Positions 52,516 through 53,134 of a DNA stretch of 53,134 bases are shown here, one piece after another. Below the pieces are notes generated by a model. The model was not told where the DNA came from. It searched no databases and was given only the letters and a program-made list of their open reading frames with translations. The DNA comes from Aureococcus anophagefferens (Eukaryota > Sar > Pelagophyceae > Pelagomonadales > Pelagomonadaceae), in the NCBI RefSeq assembly GCF_000186865.1, contig NW_008705567.1:368998-422131 (forward strand), written 5' to 3'. Position 1 is the first letter of the stretch; each line of letters opens with the position of its first letter. A program made the translations under genes and the position numbers.

Positions 52516-53134
52516 CTAGTTGCCCTCCTTGCCGCGCATGGCGGCGCGGGCGCGGTCGAAGACCGAGAGCTTCTTCTTGGGCGCGGCGGCCTCGGGCTCC
52601 GCCGGGGCCGGCGGCGGCGCGAGGTCGACGGCGCCGCGCGGCGTCGGCATCGCGACGTCGACCGTGGGCTTCTCGTACTCGTCGAGGGTCTTCGTCGCGT
52701 CCTCGGGCGCCGGCGCCGCGTCCGGCGCGGGCGCCGCCGCGGGCGTCTCGGCCTCCGGGCCCGCGGCCTCCGGCGGCGGCTTCGCGAACGCCGCGGCGGG
52801 CGCCTTGCCCAGGAGCTGCGTCGGGAGCATGAGCGCGGGCCCGCCGGCGGGCCGCGGCTTGCGCGGCACGCGCTTCGCCGCCGCGCCCGGCATGGGCACG
52901 TACTTGAAGCCCGCCGCGGCGCCCGGCGCCGCCGCGAGCGCGGCCGGCGGCGCCGCGAACCCGTAGGAGAAGCCGACCTTGGCCGCCGCCGGCGCCGGCC
53001 GCGGCTTCGGCGCCGGCGTGGGCGCCGGCGCCGGCGGCGGCGCGCCGGGCGACGCGCGGAGCCGCGCCTCGAGCGCCGCGAGGCGGTCGTCGGTCGACGC
53101 GGACCACGCCTCGACGGCCGACGGCGGCGGCGGC
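52516..53134 (-). CDS. Pro/Ala-rich protein, start outside the window
   Basis: An open minus-strand frame of 206 codons reaches the right edge; stop at 52516. It starts within a possible helix (AVEAWSASTDDRLAALEARL), then a Pro/Ala linker and two similar short motifs (KVGFSYGFAAPP, AGFKYVPMPG). Later are MLPTQLLGKAPAAAF, DEYEKPTVDVAMPTPRGAVD and a basic C-terminus (KKKLSVFDRARAAMRGKEGN) that may be a helix. Mostly disordered by composition. No family recognised. Natural Tyr/Phe motifs and the strong C-terminal helix make it a likely real gene. Confidence 0.55.
   Translation of the reverse strand, partial: PPPPSAVEAWSASTDDRLAALEARLRASPGAPPPAPAPTPAPKPRPAPAAAKVGFSYGFAAPPAALAAAPGAAAGFKYVPMPGAAAKRVPRKPRPAGGPALMLPTQLLGKAPAAAFAKPPPEAAGPEAETPAAAPAPDAAPAPEDATKTLDEYEKPTVDVAMPTPRGAVDLAPPPAPAEPEAAAPKKKLSVFDRARAAMRGKEGN

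Noticed and set aside
1..53134. tRNA genes, an autonomous transposase, or a nitrate transporter gene in the window
   Set aside because: I looked for tRNA B-box-like sequence, transposase catalytic motifs and a multi-span transporter next to the nitrate genes and found none that I can support.

Overview
The window is nuclear DNA from a very GC-rich, compact eukaryotic genome, almost certainly a pelagophyte stramenopile close to Aureococcus anophagefferens. The evidence is: (1) dense genes on both strands with intergenic gaps often under 100 bp; (2) eukaryote-only families (kinesin, heat shock factor, U-box, chromo and Tudor proteins, Ulp1, plant/algal nitrate reductase); (3) stramenopile-type plastid leaders (signal peptide ending ASA before a loop); and (4) many short repeats sitting exactly inside reading frames as introns, the 'introners' described from Aureococcus and Micromonas. 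Species is inference. Two N runs (26784-27345, 40755-40813) are assembly gaps.

The main structure is a set of 16 introners in 10 genes. Each is a short non-autonomous DNA element with terminal inverted repeats and an 8-bp target-site duplication (TSD). In all 16 the upstream TSD begins G-T or G-C in the sense of the host gene, and the element ends in AG. Excising TSD plus element leaves one TSD copy and restores the frame. I resolved the ends of all 16. Family A has 9 copies (eight exactly 203 bp), family B has 6 copies (180-193 bp), and there is one 88-bp element C that looks like an internally deleted relative. A and B share a nearly identical core and can be aligned along most of their length, but differ at their terminal repeats.

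Layout. 1-9.7 kb: start of an unknown gene, a small secreted protein, a DeSI/PPPDE isopeptidase, a lower-GC orphan gene, a DUF2237 protein with a plastid-like leader, a glycosyltransferase-like protein with two introners, a SEC14 lipid-transfer protein, a myristoylated alpha/beta hydrolase and a type I membrane protein. 10-18.6 kb: a very large Ulp1-type protease gene, about 2.1 kb of gene remnants, a truncated glutamine amidotransferase and an F-box-like gene. 19-30.4 kb: a nitrate-assimilation pair, a bacterial-type NirB-NirD fused nitrite reductase with a plastid-like leader exon and a eukaryotic nitrate reductase, both on the minus strand and both carrying a family A introner. Between them lie a membrane gene with four introners and a U-box gene. 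30.9-41 kb: a five-exon conserved stramenopile-type gene, a protein kinase, a GT8-like transferase, a chromo-barrel/Tudor protein, a basic nuclear protein, an ankyrin protein, a chromodomain protein and an SPC25-like kinetochore subunit. 41-53 kb: a heat shock factor, mitochondrial elongation factor G2, an IQ-motif protein, a 2-oxoglutarate oxygenase, a PET100-like protein, a methyltransferase holding element C, a GIDE/MUL1-like protein, a kinesin and a Pro/Ala-rich partial gene.

Nitrate to nitrite to ammonium is the only pathway with two enzymes together here. The rest is a mixture of unrelated housekeeping and signalling genes. Frame problems in three genes are noted where they occur.
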